Positions 23,549-38,932 of a stretch of 64,000 nt of DNA are shown one piece after another (positions within the stretch are counted from its first letter, which is position 1; each line of letters starts with the position of its first letter). The position numbers were made by a program, and so were the translations under genes. The notes under the pieces are model-generated. The model did not search any database and was not told the origin of the DNA. It saw only the letters and a list, made by a program, of their open reading frames with translations. The DNA comes from Porpolomopsis calyptriformis (taxonomy: Eukaryota > Basidiomycota > Agaricomycetes > Agaricales > Hygrophoraceae), in assembly GCA_951640195.1 (NCBI GenBank), contig OX621166.1, positions 1,170,501 through 1,234,500 on the forward strand, in the 5' to 3' direction.

Positions 23549-24640
23549 ATGCAACTGGTTGCTTTTATTTTCGGTCTTGCCGTGCAAGCCTCTGTTACTT
23601 TTGCTGCTCCTGTTGGAAGGAGTCCAGTCGATTATTATAACCCCGCAACCTTGGGCGGTTCCATGCTCAATAAGGCTACTTCTACAGCGGGCGAACCCCT
23701 CAATGTAAGAAGCTCATCCTCCCCATGCTTCCATCCGCTGTTGACGCTCAAATCGAATAGCTGATCATCTCGGGCAAAAGCTCCCCACAAGTCCTCACCA
23801 AGCAGGGAATTGTCAACTATGCACGCGCTATTGGCTTGTAAGTTCATTGACACCACACCGCGGAAGCGTTGCGCACGACTGACTGGCACCCTCAGCTCTT
23901 CTGAGTGTCTAGGTTTGCATTTCGGCGAACCTCAATACGCCAACCTTGGTGATGGCAATGGTGACGTGCCACAAATGGTATGCGTCATTCGAATAGGATC
24001 CTCCAAAAAAAAAAAAAAGACCTTATGTCTTCCGCTCCGTATTTCAGATCGAGTTGCGACAAGCCTATGGTGTCCCATCCATCGGCACCTGCTGGGAAAG
24101 TTTGGTCGGAGGAAACCATTTCCGGTAAGTTTCCATTAAACCAGTCCTTTTTTGCTTCTAACGGCCCCCCTCCCCCAGGGTATACCAACAAAACGGACCC
24201 AAGGCCAACAGTGGCGCAATGTTCCTGGCGTAGGTTGCTCGTGGATTCAGGCCTCTGACTATATCTGACCATTTATTAGTGCCTCGCAGGAGCTGGATGC
24301 AGTATTTAACCACCACAACATTGTCCCAAATGGCTACAACATTGGGCGGTTAGTCCAGTTCAATTTCTTTTCTCTCTTCACAAACCGGTCTTGATACATT
24401 TGGCACACTCAGGGATAACCTAGTGAAATCAGCCCTTGGCGTTCACAAATACGGCGAATACACTTATAATACCACCATGACTAACGTTACAAGTCTCCTC
24501 ACCCCAGGAGCTGATGGCATTAACCACAGTGCGCATCTTGTGCATCCTCATCTTTGTTCGATGTCTTAATTAGCTTACCCACAGACATCACCCAAGACGG
24601 CTCGATCGCCCTCTTGACGGTCCAGATCATTAGTGGATAG
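23549..24640 (+). CDS. Secreted protein of unknown function, 227 aa, 8 exons
   Basis: Exons 23549-23704, 23761-23837, 23896-23977, 24048-24124, 24179-24229, 24280-24348, 24413-24528 and 24585-24640 join in frame. The start MQLVAFIFGLAVQASVTFAAP is a clear signal peptide with likely cleavage after Ala19 or Ala20. The mature part has two Cys (in SSECLGLHFGEP and PSIGTCWESL) that could form a disulphide, an ISGKSSPQVLTKQGIVNYARAIG block near its start, and an N-glycosylation sequon cluster (YNTTMTNVTS). It lacks a GPI site or catalytic motif that I recognise. It may be an effector-like or cell-wall protein; the intron-rich structure argues against a recent orphan. Confidence 0.75.
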
Positions 24641-25018
24641 CCGCATTGTCAAAGGGCTCTCGAGATGAAGGGGACGTCGACTCGGATTAATCTAACGACT
24701 TTCCACGAGCTTTGTCGTAGCCCAGATATTGAAGGGATCTGGGTCGGTCCGCCGGATCTTTGATAGATTCTTTACGACTTTGGCTGTCCAAATATCAGGA
24801 TGCCTTTCTAAGAAGCACCGTGCTGCCATGGCGTGATCACTATCCCGTATACATCCAGTGTATCTCATGATCTTTTCATTGCAGTCCGTGCCTTGGACTC
24901 TATTCTGAAGATGTAATACATTGTTAAGAGTCCCACGGTGGCTAACATCGCGACTCGCTGACAACAGCAAAGTGGTGGTGGTCACAAAGAGTCAGGCACT
25001 TGCTGATTCTATCTAGAC
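24641..25018. other. Intergenic region between convergent genes
   Basis: It lies between the stop codons of the secreted-protein gene and VAS1. A 97-codon open frame on the minus strand (24692-24985) has no recognisable domain and no supporting splice sites, so it is not called. Confidence 0.35.
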
Positions 25019-28000
25019 TCACCTCAGCTTGGAAAACGTGGTCCTCGATAGCTCCAATGTCTCAATCTCTGCTTCTAGAGTTTTCCTCTGTTCATATCCA
25101 AAGTTAACCACACAACAGATCATGATACAACGAAAGCACCTTTTCTTCGTTAGCTGTCCGGACATTGGCTGGCACAGTTGTTTCATAGTCTGGCTGGGAT
25201 TCCACCTTGGCAAGTTTTTCAAGATTCAACCTAGCCAGTTCCAGTTTCTTCTCATATTTCTCCATCTGAGCTACAAAATCCTTTGATCGGAGTATGGGTG
25301 ATTTGGCATGTTTACTGAAATCGGTTATGTCACCTACCGGGACAAGAATATGAACACCAACGGTGGGTGTCACAATCATATAACCACAGCCACCAGGGAT
25401 GTCTTTCACGTCCCGAGTTATCGTCAAGGTCTTGCATCCTTTGGTGAGGTTTATGATGGTGCTTAGTTGAGACTCGAACAAAGCTACTTCCTCGTCGCAT
25501 TGGAGATGAAGTATCACTGGAATATCATTAAATACACCTTCCGAGGAGTTACTTATGAAGCGATACGTACGCTGGATGTCAGTTCGGAGATTATATGCAG
25601 CGGCCAACGATCTTCCGGTTCTCAGCGTTGAAAAGACAAGATCGAATTTCTTCTCTGCGTCATCAAATACTAATCGTTCATCCTATAGTTCGATCGAGTC
25701 AAAGGCTCCCACAAGGACAAGGGAACAAGCTCACAAACACTGGATACGACGACACCATGATTGAAGGGGTTGGGTCATTTGGTCGACGGGGAAGGCGTTG
25801 CCACAGTTCTTCCGTCACAAATGGCATGAACGGATGAAGTAACCGCAAGCCATGATCAAGACAAGTATACAATGTCTGTTGGGCTGAGTTTCGAGTTATT
25901 ACGGATGCTGAGCTGTCGGTCATTGGCTTCATGGCTTCCTATGGGCGATGTCAGTTCTTCACCTACAATACAGGCAGACGACCTACTATGAAGACATCAC
26001 ACAGCTCGTAAAGCCAGAAATTGTGGGCAGATGTAGTTGCCATCATGAAATTTCGGTCGCGCAGATGCATGTTAACCTCGGCGGCAGTTGAGTTGAGTTT
26101 GTGAAGGATCCACTGTTCCACGAGGCTCTCCATTCCTGTGGGCTGAGTAAGGAGGTGAGCGATTTATCCTATGTCTCTTCTCGGGAAGCATACCTGGCCA
26201 GTTGGTTCAGGAACAAACTCACTATCGAGTTTCAACATCGCAAACTTGGTGGCGTTGAAAATTTTGTTACAAAATTTGCGGTATCCTTCTACTCGAAGGA
26301 TTTCTAGATTGATATCGCGACCTAGACGACGGCTGATCAATCACAGGTTGAATAGCGAAAGTCGATCACTTACCACCACCCGAATAGGCGCAAAGTGCGA
26401 AGCGGAGAGCGTCCGTTCCACATTGTGGTATACCTTTTGGGAAGTCCTTCTTTTGGCCTGATTTTGCTTTTTGAATCTCCTTTTCGTCTAAGTTGCCCTC
26501 ATGAAGCTTTTCGTGAAGAGCCTCGAGCGACAGTCCCTGAGTGATGTCAAGGGGATCGATAACGTTGCCGAGGGATTTGCTCATTTTCCGACCATGTGCA
26601 TCACGGACCATAGCGTGGCACCAGACTTCACGAAAAGGCACCTTGCCTGTCAAGTGGATGCCAAGTAAAACCATACGCGCCACCCAAAAAAAGAGGATAT
26701 CCCATCCAGTTTCTAGAAGAGAAGAAGGGTAATACGTTTGGAGGTCCGATGTCTATATAGCAAATTAGTACGGGCTTTGCAGACATGAGTGTAATTGATC
26801 ACATTTTCCGGCCAACCCAAGATAGAAAACGGCCAAAGCCCAGACGAGAACCATGTATCCAGAACATCGTCATCTTGTTCGAGTGAAAATTTGGCCCCCC
26901 CAGCCAATGCTTTTGCCCGTTCAGCTGCTTCTTCGACGGTTCGCCCAACCACCCAATTTTTTCCATCCGAAGGCTAATTTGATGATCAGGTTAGGTGCTG
27001 CAGGGCCGAGGATCGGGAAAACAAACATCTTGAGATCTGCCTTCAATGCGGACGAAATATGCGGGACAACGATGCCCCCACCATAGTTGACGGGAGATGC
27101 ACCAGTCTTGGATATTGTCGAGCCATCGGTACCATTCAGCTTCTGACTGCCTGGGAGCAATTGTCAACTCTCCGGCACGTGTACGCTGCATCATTGGAGT
27201 CATTATATCTAGCGGGTGTGGACGAAAAAGTTTGCTAACCTTGATAGCTTCAGTTGCCAATGGTTTGCAATTTACCCACCACTGAGGCTTCATTATCGCC
27301 TCGATGATGTCACCCGATTTACTGCACAAAGTGAAGATGTGTTCCAAAGAAAGAAAGAAAAATACACAAACCAACAGATGGGAATTTGCATGGGGTTGTC
27401 TTTTGTCTCGATATAGAGGTGGGCATCTTTCAAAGCTTGGACAACGGCTACCCTAGCATGGAACCGTTTCATACCCTTTTGATTGTACTTCAATCAAGGT
27501 CCCACACCTTGTCCAATAGAACACACCTTGAATTTCTCCCCAGCATTGTCATTTAACGTCCCGTCGTCATTAAGTATATTGATAAACTCTAGGTCATGCC
27601 GCATTCCCACATCATAATCGTTGGGATCATGTGCAGGAGTGATCTTGACGGCGCCAGTTCCGAAGTCCATATCAACCATATTGTCTGTAACAATGGGGAA
27701 GCGGCGTTGGAGGAATGGATGCGTTGCAAATTTCCCATGAAGATGCTGATAATGTCATGAGTAAGTCGGGCGTTAGAAGATGTTGAATTCCTGATTTACC
27801 TTGTACCGGAGATCCTCTGGATGGATGGCGATAGCTGTATCACCAAGCATCGTCTCCGGACGAGTTGTTGCGATAATTATTTGTTCGTCTTGGGAATAAA
27901 TTCAGTCAAACCATTTTTGAGTGGAAATTTGAACAAACCTGAGTTCTCGATATTATATGCGAAGGACACAAGGACGCCGAACTCGAACTTCTCCTTGACA

Positions 28001-29249
28001 TCGTAGCCTGGGACGTTCAGTAATGTTCGGCCAGTTAGTTGCTTTTGCTCCACCTGACGAGATATATTGGTGGATTTATGTATAACGCCAAAATGCAGAC
28101 CATACCTCAAGGTTCGATAAGGTGGTGTTAAGCTTCACACACCAATTCACGAGACGATTCGCCCGATAGATGACACCCTCTTCGTGTAAACGACAAAACG
28201 TCTCGATGACAGCTTTTGAACACCGCTGGTTCCAAATGTCAGGCCAAAGATCCGTCACCTAGAATCTGGAAACTTTACTTCATCCATTGTGAATGCGACA
28301 CGGCTCCAATCGTAACTTCCGCCTAGTCGGTGAAGTTGATTGGTAATCCGTTGTTGGTAACTTCCACGGTATATCAGAGTTCAGTCAAGACCTTCAAAGT
28401 GAATGTCACGGACTCGTCTTTCCAACGCATCACAACGTCGAGGAATGCTTTGCGGCCTAAATCATGCCGAGTTTTACCAGTAGTTTTGTAGAGTCGTTTT
28501 TCCACCACGGATTGAGTAGATATCCCAGCATGGTCAAATCCGGGAACAAAAAGGACAGTCTTACCCAACATACGATTCCTAGAAAAGGAATGAGAGGGAG
28601 TAGTCAGAAGTACATCATAACACGGCTCACCAGCGTACGAGACAATCTTGAATGGCAGTGGTCAAGGCGTGACCAATGTGCAAACTTCCGGTTACATTCG
28701 GAGGGGGTGAAGGGACAACGAATAAGCCTTCCGATTTTGGTTTACCTTCGGAAGTAGTGCGAGGAGCAAAGAAGCCTTCCGTATTCCACCAGTCATACCA
28801 GGCTGACTCTACTGCGATTGGATCGTAACCGGCGGCCATTGGTTGTGATAGATCTGAGGGAGATAATGTTACAATCTCCCATTTCTATCCACCACGAACG
28901 AAACTTGCCTTTCTTTTCACCTTTTGGTGTGTTGTTTACAAACGGGACACTGTCCTCTTTCTTTTCTTTCCCTCCCTTGACTTTTTTCTCGCCCACGGGA
29001 TCAGAGGTGGTCTTCGCGGCCTTAGCGGCCATCTTGACTTCTTTCTCTAATCTTTTTGCTTCCCTTTTCGCTACACTTAATGTGATTGGCCGAGTGCGAT
29101 GAAATGTAGGCGAGATGGGACCGACCTGCACTCTTGGTTTGGGTAGGAGCATCGGATCCGGATGGTAACATTGTGTTGGAGACTTGGGACATTCTTCTTG
29201 CAGTAAATGGACGTTGATAAAAGAGATGCTGATATCGTATTCTTAACAT
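25019..29249 (-). CDS. VAS1: Valyl-tRNA synthetase, many exons
   Basis: It charges tRNA-Val. Class I motifs are present: [15 protein letters not shown] (the HIGH site, near 28680), the editing domain ([19 protein letters not shown], near 27640) and [15 protein letters not shown] (the KMSKS site, near 26560). Also typical are [14 protein letters not shown] at the start of the core, IQRTYRFI in the anticodon domain, and a C-terminal coiled coil ending [11 protein letters not shown]. The first ATG (29247-29249) gives a basic presequence [19 protein letters not shown], directly followed by a second in-frame Met (MSQVS). Yeast VAS1 makes mitochondrial and cytosolic enzymes in just this way. The first intron joins SA to [11 protein letters not shown]. 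Exons were followed by motif, not all boundaries were computed. Confidence 0.95.
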
Positions 29250-29359
29250 CCACTCAGAAATGAGTCAAGCGGCTTCACTCGGCCATTGCCGCCGCCGAAT
29301 TTGGAATAGCGCCTTGCGATCGGCAGCAGCAACCCCTCGTTCCCAATTGTACAATAATA
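29250..29359. promoter_or_regulatory. Shared divergent promoter VAS1 / LRO1
   Basis: Only 110 bases separate the two start codons. No TATA box was evident. Confidence 0.5.
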
Positions 29360-32300
29360 ATGGTGCCCGCCAAGCGTGCTAAAACCTGGCCCGACGGCAC
29401 TTCCTCGTCCTCTGATACTCATTCTGATGCTCCTAAGAAATCTGTTTCGACCGACGACCCGGGATACGTGGTTAACGACCTCAAGATCAAGGTGAGTCCA
29501 GAGTCGGCCTGGTATGCCATCCATTCATTTCTACATACGTCTGGAAACACCTTTTTCATTTTAGAGCGGCCGTCGCTTCTATGCTACTCGGAGATTCATA
29601 TTTCCTCTGGGTATCTGCTGTAGGTCTCTCGCTCATCTGTTGCGTTGTCGTTTAACTTACCATGCTATTCATTCCTCAGTCGGCGTTTTGATGGCATTTA
29701 TTTTAATTCAACCGAGCGACATTCAAGGGATGCACGCGCATTTGTCGCTCCTCTTAGCCGAATATGACATTACAGTGCCGCGGCTTCCTGACTTTGATTT
29801 TTCACGAGTGGAAGACGAGTGGAGAAAGTTGAAGGGGCGCATCCCTGACCTGTGGAATTTCAACGGAGACAGACTTGATTTTCAAGTGGGGGAAAGCATG
29901 AAAGCTAGAGGGTTGACGGCTCAACATCCTATCGTCTTAATTCCTGGTGTAGTATCAACCGTACGTTAGTTCTCCGTTCTTGGTTGTTCATCACCAAACA
30001 TGACATATTTATCAGGGGCTTGAGTCCTGGTCTACATCTCCGGACTATCGTGCCTTTTTTCGTGAAAAGCTGTGGGGTGGTTTCCATATGCTATCCCAGG
30101 TGACGTTCAACAGGGATAAATGGATAGAGGCCATGATGCTTGATCCTATTACTGGCTTGGATCCTCCTGGTGCAAAAATAAGAGCAGCACAAGGCATTGA
30201 CGCTGCAAGTAGCTTCATTCAAGGTTTTTGGATCTGGTATGCTAGCTCATCAGCCGAAACAACGTTCCTTGACCCTACGTTCTCATTTGCAGGTCAAAGA
30301 TTGTGGAGAACTTAGCTGTCATTGGTTACGACACTAATAACCTGTATTTGGCTCCCTATGACTGGCGACTCTCATATTACAACCTGGAAATTCGAGATGG
30401 CTACTTTTCCCGACTCAAATCGACTATCGAGGGCCTTACGTGAGTTCGAAGTCAACTTATCCTTGTAATATCTTCATCCGGGGCTTACACTTTCATGGAA
30501 ATAATCTGACATTCATCTAGTCAACGCAAAAAAAAGAAGGTGGTCATCGCTGCACATTCTATGGGAGCTACGGTTTGTTTCATTTAATCTTGCCAGTATC
30601 TCTTCCCGTTATCTTCTCCCCTTTTCCAGATTCTGCTGGTACAGTTTTTCTCCCGCGCTATTGGGGTTTATTCAATCTGACAAGTTGACATTTAGTATTT
30701 GTATGTTGTCGTCCTCTTCACCAACATGCTGACAATTAACTTCGTTTTACCGAAGTTTCAAGTGGGTCGAGTCACGAGACCACGGTGGAGGTGGTCCTGA
30801 TTGGGTGGAGGTCTGTTACTATTGGTAATAGTCCAGAGCAAGGTTTGATTCAATCACCAGAACCACATTGCGGCTTACATATCCATTGCTGGGACCCATC
30901 TTGTAAGTTATAATACCTATGGATTTTCGCCCCAAGCTGATTTCTAGTTGTTCTCAAGGGTGTTGTGAGTCCGACAATGGTTATGTGATATAGTAGTGTT
31001 GTAAATCTGAACGGATCTATGAAGCCGAAAGCGATGGCTGCCTTTCTGTCGGGCGAGATGAAGGACACAGTGCAAATGAATCCTGCTGGGGCCTACGGTA
31101 TGATTCATCTGCGTTGTCTGAAATTTGTCAGCTGAATTGGACCGGTCCGTTAGTTCTGGAGCGATTCTTTTCGAGACAAGAACGACAAAGACTGTTTAGA
31201 AGCTGGGCTGGTAGTGCAAGTTTGTGGATCAAGGCAAGTTTACCCTGCTTCCTTCCGTTCTTGCCATTGATTGTGTTGTCGACTCCACTTCACAGGGTGG
31301 TGATGCCGTGTGGGGTAACGGCACACACTCTCCGGAAGACGAGGCTGATTCCTCTTACTCACATGGCGAACTCATCGCCTTCAGAAAAATCATTGATGCG
31401 GAACGCCACATTGTTAATATGACTGCCGATCAAGCCGGAAGTTGGATTTTGGAACACACGCCGTTGAGTTTCCAGGTTTGTTTCGGTGATTGCCACACCG
31501 CGACTGTGGCTGACCGCGTGTCCTGCCAGCAAATGATCGCTAGTAACTATTCATTCGGATTTGAACGAGACGATGAACAACTGGTTCGAAATGACCAGGA
31601 TTTTAGAAAATGGACGAACCCCCTTGAAGTGCGGTAAGTCTTGAAGAGAAGACCCCGTTTCCTACAACTTTATGTTTCCATCTTTTCGAATCCTCTAAAC
31701 TTTATTACAACCTAGGCTACCCTACGCACCCTCTATGAAAATGTATTGCGTTTATGGGCACGGAAAAGAAACCGAGGTATGTTGTAATTTATTTGTGTCC
31801 CTGCGGTAATGATGAGTGAGCTGAATTATTTTCCAGCGCTCTTACTGGTAAGCAGAGATTGAACCCAAGGGGGCTTGCTAAGTTGTCTTCGGTTTGGTAT
31901 CGCGCACAGGTATACGAGCGGCAATTATGAATATGACGAATCTCATGTGGGTCTGCCAAATTCAATGTGTGCGGACCGAAATCACAGTGCACGCCCTCCA
32001 CTGGACCTACCTCTCGCGAGAAAGACCTGGATAGATTCTGACTACACGGACGAGACCCTTAGCCCGAAGGTAAGGAACGGTGTGAAGATGGGCGAGGGGG
32101 ACGGAACGGTTAGTATCCTGAGCCTGGGAGCGATGTGCGTCGAAGGGTGGAACAGACGGAGATGGAATCCTGCTGGCATCAAAATCACGACGGTGGAGGT
32201 TGGTATTTGACTTCCTTGCGCCTTCACCTTACTCATCTTTCGATCCTCCTATTCTTCGTTTAGCTCCCTCATAAACCTGACCCATCAAGTCCACGTGGGG

Positions 32301-32449
32301 GTGCAAACACGAGTGATCATGTTGACATCTTGGGGTCAACAAGGGTGAATGAGATCATTCTGAAAGTGGCTGCGGGAGCTGGGCATGAGATCGAGGATTC
32401 ATTCGTCTCGAACATTGAGGAGTATGCGAAGAGAATCCAGTGGGATTAG
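29360..32449 (+). CDS. LRO1: Phospholipid:diacylglycerol acyltransferase (PDAT)
   Basis: It moves an acyl group from a phospholipid to diacylglycerol and so makes triacylglycerol, at the ER. The N-terminus is cytosolic and basic, followed by one membrane segment (RFIFPLGICFGVLMAFILIQ) made by splicing of the second and third exons. The LCAT-type lipase domain then has HPIVLIPGVVSTGLESW (lid and oxyanion region), GYDTNNLYLAPYDWRLSYYNLE, the nucleophile motif AHSMGA (Ser, near 30560), a DHGGGGPDWVE loop, GEGDGTVSILSLG (catalytic Asp, near 32100) and SDHVDILGS (catalytic His, near 32320). It ends EEYAKRIQWD. Length and order fit yeast Lro1. Introns are numerous; boundaries outside the first three exons were not all computed. 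Confidence 0.93.
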
Positions 32450-34047
32450 CCACATACGATACTAGTATCATGAACATAATGATGTATGCATAGATTCAGT
32501 AGGGTGGACCATCAAGTTGCTTGTCACCCTGTGGACATGGTTTCTATGAGTATTCCTCTAACGCAATTGTGGTTACAAACTTTGAGGTTGCGACTATCGT
32601 ACCTTGCCACGCGATGGTGACCGTGCGCAATCAACGACATTCCGTCCGATAGATAGCACTGAGATACTCGCTTCCATGCAACACACGTTTGCTTTACTCT
32701 CTATCCACATTGACTTCTCGTTTCCGGTATACTAGAGTCTCGCTTTTGCGATCCATTCCCGTTGTCATCTGCATCACGTAGTCAGCATCAGGGGTCAGTC
32801 TGTTGCAATAAAGGACGGAAATTAGTCTCGTAAAATTGGTATGTCATCGATACGGCGCGTCCATCCTTTTAGCTTGACGATCTCACCCTACTGACGCGAT
32901 TAATTATCACCAGTATTCAGAGTCCCTGATATGTTTTTGCACTTGAGGAAAATATGATGTAAAAAAGCTTTGATCGGTGCATCTAAAGGGGACTCTTCCG
33001 CCACGTGTCGTGTCGGCCTCGCCCACGTGTAGCCAGATTCTTTGATTCTTTTGTCAAGTCGTTTGAAAACCTGACGACGTAGGTGTTACCGACAAGCGTT
33101 TTGAAGGTCGCACGTTGACCTTACTCACCGCGGAGCGTGTGAACAAGGCCGGCGTCGAATCCACTACTTTTCAGGTGGATTTGACGCTGGCCTTGTTCAC
33201 ATGCTCCGCGGTGTCGGTATCCTCTGTAAGAGACCCGCTCCCCATGTGCCTGGGTCAGCGTTATATGCACGGTGATACTCTGGTTGGAAATACCGTTACC
33301 CGGCGCGTATTCGTAACGAATCCCTCCCGCGTTTATTCCTTACCCTACGGAGCACGCGCGGGTTCTGGATGCTAAGAAGACAGGGGCAGGCGTTTAAGAA
33401 TGAACGTGAGTGCTAGCTTTTTGAAAAGCTTGATTCTTAACGCTAAGCCAATCGATCAATGTCCTTTCTGATAACGTCTACGTGGACGACAAGGTTTCCA
33501 AAGGTTTGAAAATTCTTGATGATACTTCATTGTCGAGGTCTGACCATTAAAATTAGCGTTTTGCGTTTAGAGATCGGAGATTAAGGCCTGAGATGGATCG
33601 ATAAACGGACGGGGAGTGACAGAAGTCTCCAAGGACATGCGATCAACAAGTTTTTGCTATCAAAGCCAAGGAGAACGGTTCTCTGGGGTAAACTAACACC
33701 CCGCGGTAAAAGCCGGGTGTACTGCACCCAAAAATTAGGCTTTTAACACACGATAGAAGACCGCATTCGGAAGGAAGCTGGCTGGAGGGAAATTGAAGGC
33801 GCTGGGATCGCCGCCATGTGTCTTCCACGTGAAAACTGGTTGCAAACGGCCGACTTGCGCGATGGATCACACCCGTCCAGATACGGTAAGAAAACTTCCT
33901 TTGAAGGCAATCTGCACAGATTCATACTTTTCTGGAAGAATTCCTTTTTTCTTTTTCTTTTTTTTTTTCTTTTCTTTTTTTTTTCTCCCGATGTGTAATC
34001 GAAATTATATAAGGTCGCTGTAATGACCCATACCAGCCATCGCTATC
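32450..34047. other. 1.6 kb intergenic region
   Basis: It contains the inverted repeat at 33127-33212 and a T-rich stretch at 33950-33986. Several CACGTG/CCACGTGT motifs occur near 33000-33030. No gene was recognised. Confidence 0.5.
33127..33212. repeat. 38 bp perfect-length inverted repeat (hairpin)
   Basis: Arms 33127-33164 and 33175-33212 pair over 38 bp with a 10-base loop. There are three mismatches, and each is a C in a CpG of the left arm (or its complement) against a T in the right arm. The end sequence is ACCGCGG. No flanking duplication was found, so it may be a solitary foldback or a remnant. Confidence 0.85.
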
Positions 34048-36573
<2,526 letters not shown>

Positions 36574-36705
36574 GAATCTCTTCTCTTTTTCTTGTATCGT
36601 TATCCTTTGTCATTTCATGTATCATATTGCAGACCAGACGATTGTATAAATTTGGTTAGACTCCACAACATTAGCCCCTCACTTCACTCTCTACCTTACT
36701 CAAAC

Positions 36706-38261
36706 ATGGAAGGCGTTCCATTAATCGGCAGACTGTCTCTGCGCGAATATGTAGCCCTCATTTTCGGATTTCTCTTTATCGCCTTCGAAACCTTGCTTCG
36801 AATCATCATCTTTTTCTTGCCCAAACCTATCATATCCTGGCTCTATGCACGCTCTCAGGCTCTATTCCACTATTTCAGCGGAGAAGCAAAGATACCACCG
36901 AGCGACGAGCAACGCTTTAACCGCATTCGCAAGGCATGCGACTTTGAAGACCTCTGCAGTGTCTATGGGTATGTTCACGAGGAACACGTCGTGCTCACCA
37001 AAGTCAGTTCTGGCCCCGGTTCAATTTGGTTGATGATATTTCTCATCTCTCCCGGAACTTAGGACGGTTATTTGTTGGGAGTTCACCGCTTGCCCTCAAA
37101 GCAAGGCCAGAAGAAGAGCCGACCTGGTACTAGCACGGGAAAACCGGTGGTTTATCTGCATCATGGTCTCCTTATGAACAGCGAGGTCTGGGTATGCTTG
37201 ACGGATGCCGAGCGATGCCTACCTTTTATGCTTGTGGAGCAAGGCGAGCATAAGTAACCCCTCCCCATAATTTTTTTTGACGGCTTTGCGTTACAGGTTT
37301 CGATGTATGGCTGGGGAACAACCGCGGTAACAAGTACTCGAAAAAGTCTATCCACCATGGCCCGAACTCCCAGAAATTCTGGGATTACTGCCTGGACGAT
37401 TTTGCTTGGCACGACATTCCGGACACTATTCAATATATTATTGATGCCACAAAGGTTACCAGTATAAGCTATGTTGGCTTCAGTCAAGGCACCGCGCAGG
37501 CTTTCGCCGCCCTCAGCATTCATCCTCAACTTAACGAGAAAGTTAATGTGTTTGTCGCTCTTGCCCCTGCTATGAGACCACCTGGACTTGCCGCACCTAT
37601 CGTTGATGGACTGATGAAAGCATCGTAAATTTTGAGTTACCCCTCCACCATTGATTGATCGATCATTTTTTCTTTTTCTAGTCCGACATTACTCTTTCTC
37701 TTCTTCGGTCGCAAATCCATCCTATCATCTGTCATAGCCTGGAAAAACCTCCTGTATGCACCCATCTACACCCAGATCATTGACTCCGCCATCCGTTGGC
37801 TTTTTGGCTGGCGAAACGTGAACATTTCCCCTTCTCAGAAGATGGCGGCGTATCCCCACCTGTACTCGTTCGCGTCTGTCAAGTCCGTCGCGCACTGGTT
37901 CCAGATCATGCGAAACGCGGCGTTCATCATGTACGACGACGAGGTGATTTCACCCATTGGTCCGCGCGTGAGCTCTTACCGCCCCGCGCGGTTTCCCACT
38001 CGAAACATCGTGACCCCGATCGTGCTCTTGTACGGAGACAAAGACAGTTTGGTGGACATTGATGTATTGCTAAAAGAACTGCCGGACCATACGGTAGCCA
38101 AGAGACTCTGCGGCTACGAACATTTGGACGTTTTATGGGGGAAGAACATACATATCGATGTTATCCCCGCCGTTCTGGACGCTTTGGCGGTGCATTGCGA
38201 AGGCTCCGGATTTCGTGATCGGTCGAAGATGGATTGGTTGACTCCTCCCGTGTCGGACTGA
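36706..38261 (+). CDS. Steryl ester hydrolase / acid lipase-like, 461 aa
   Basis: An alpha/beta hydrolase of the Tgl1/Yeh family that splits sterol esters at lipid droplets or membranes. Four exons (36706-37002, 37063-37243, 37297-37624, 37682-38261) close in frame. The second intron begins GC instead of GT. The N-terminus has a long hydrophobic segment (VALIFGFLFIAFETLLRIIIFFLP), a likely membrane anchor. Family blocks: VVYLHHGLLMNSEVW (oxyanion hole), GFDVWLGNNRGNKYSKKS, WHDIPDTIQYI, the nucleophile GFSQG, VALAPAMRPPGL, VLLYGDKDSLVD (Asp) and GYEHLDVLWG (His). Length fits the family. Confidence 0.92.
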
Positions 38262-38932
38262 GGATTCGACTAGTGATGAATCAACTGTTAGGTATGTTGG
38301 GAGATGGACACCATCCATCCATCTTTGTGCAATAAATTTTATGATCAAGGTGGCAGTTTAACAATTATTGAATAGACCGTAAGCTTGCGAATCAAGTTGA
38401 TTCTGTTGGCACCAAGATAGACTCAAGAACTAAGGCATGAAGCTGATTGCATGGTTTCTTTCCAGATTGATAAGATTACCGCGTGGGCGAAACACATGCA
38501 AGACCCATCATCACAAAAAACACAGGTTTCAAGGTGATATCTGGCGCCGTGGCTTGCCCTTAGTCAGCAGGCCCACGCCTCGGCGCTTCGTCATGTCTCC
38601 CCCCTCATGGCTTGGAATTCTTAGATACGTTGTATCCAACACCTATACGCGATACAGTCTTCTAGTTTTTTTTTTTTTGGTGGGAAACGTCAAGTATTTG
38701 AGATTTCCTTCCTTCCAATAGTGTGACAGAATGTGACCAGACTTGCTCATCTGCTGACTAAGACACCGATAGGTTTGTCTAATTTCCGGCCGTCTTTTGT
38801 ATGCACCGTCTCCTCTGGCGTCGTTCAAGCGTATCATCTGATCGGATCCTTCGTTCCCATCCTACCATCACTCGGTCATCCAGATCTGAGTCAACCAACG
38901 TTTCGCGACAGTGTTTTCTACCAAATCGCACA
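38262..38932. other. Intergenic region
   Basis: A T11 run lies near 38668-38678. No gene or RNA was recognised. The M16 gene promoter should be at the right end. Confidence 0.35.

Noticed and set aside
24692..24985. Minus-strand ORF of 97 codons after VAS1, possibly an extra exon.
   Set aside because: VAS1 already ends with a family-typical C-terminal coiled coil and TGA; no recognised domain and no support for splicing.
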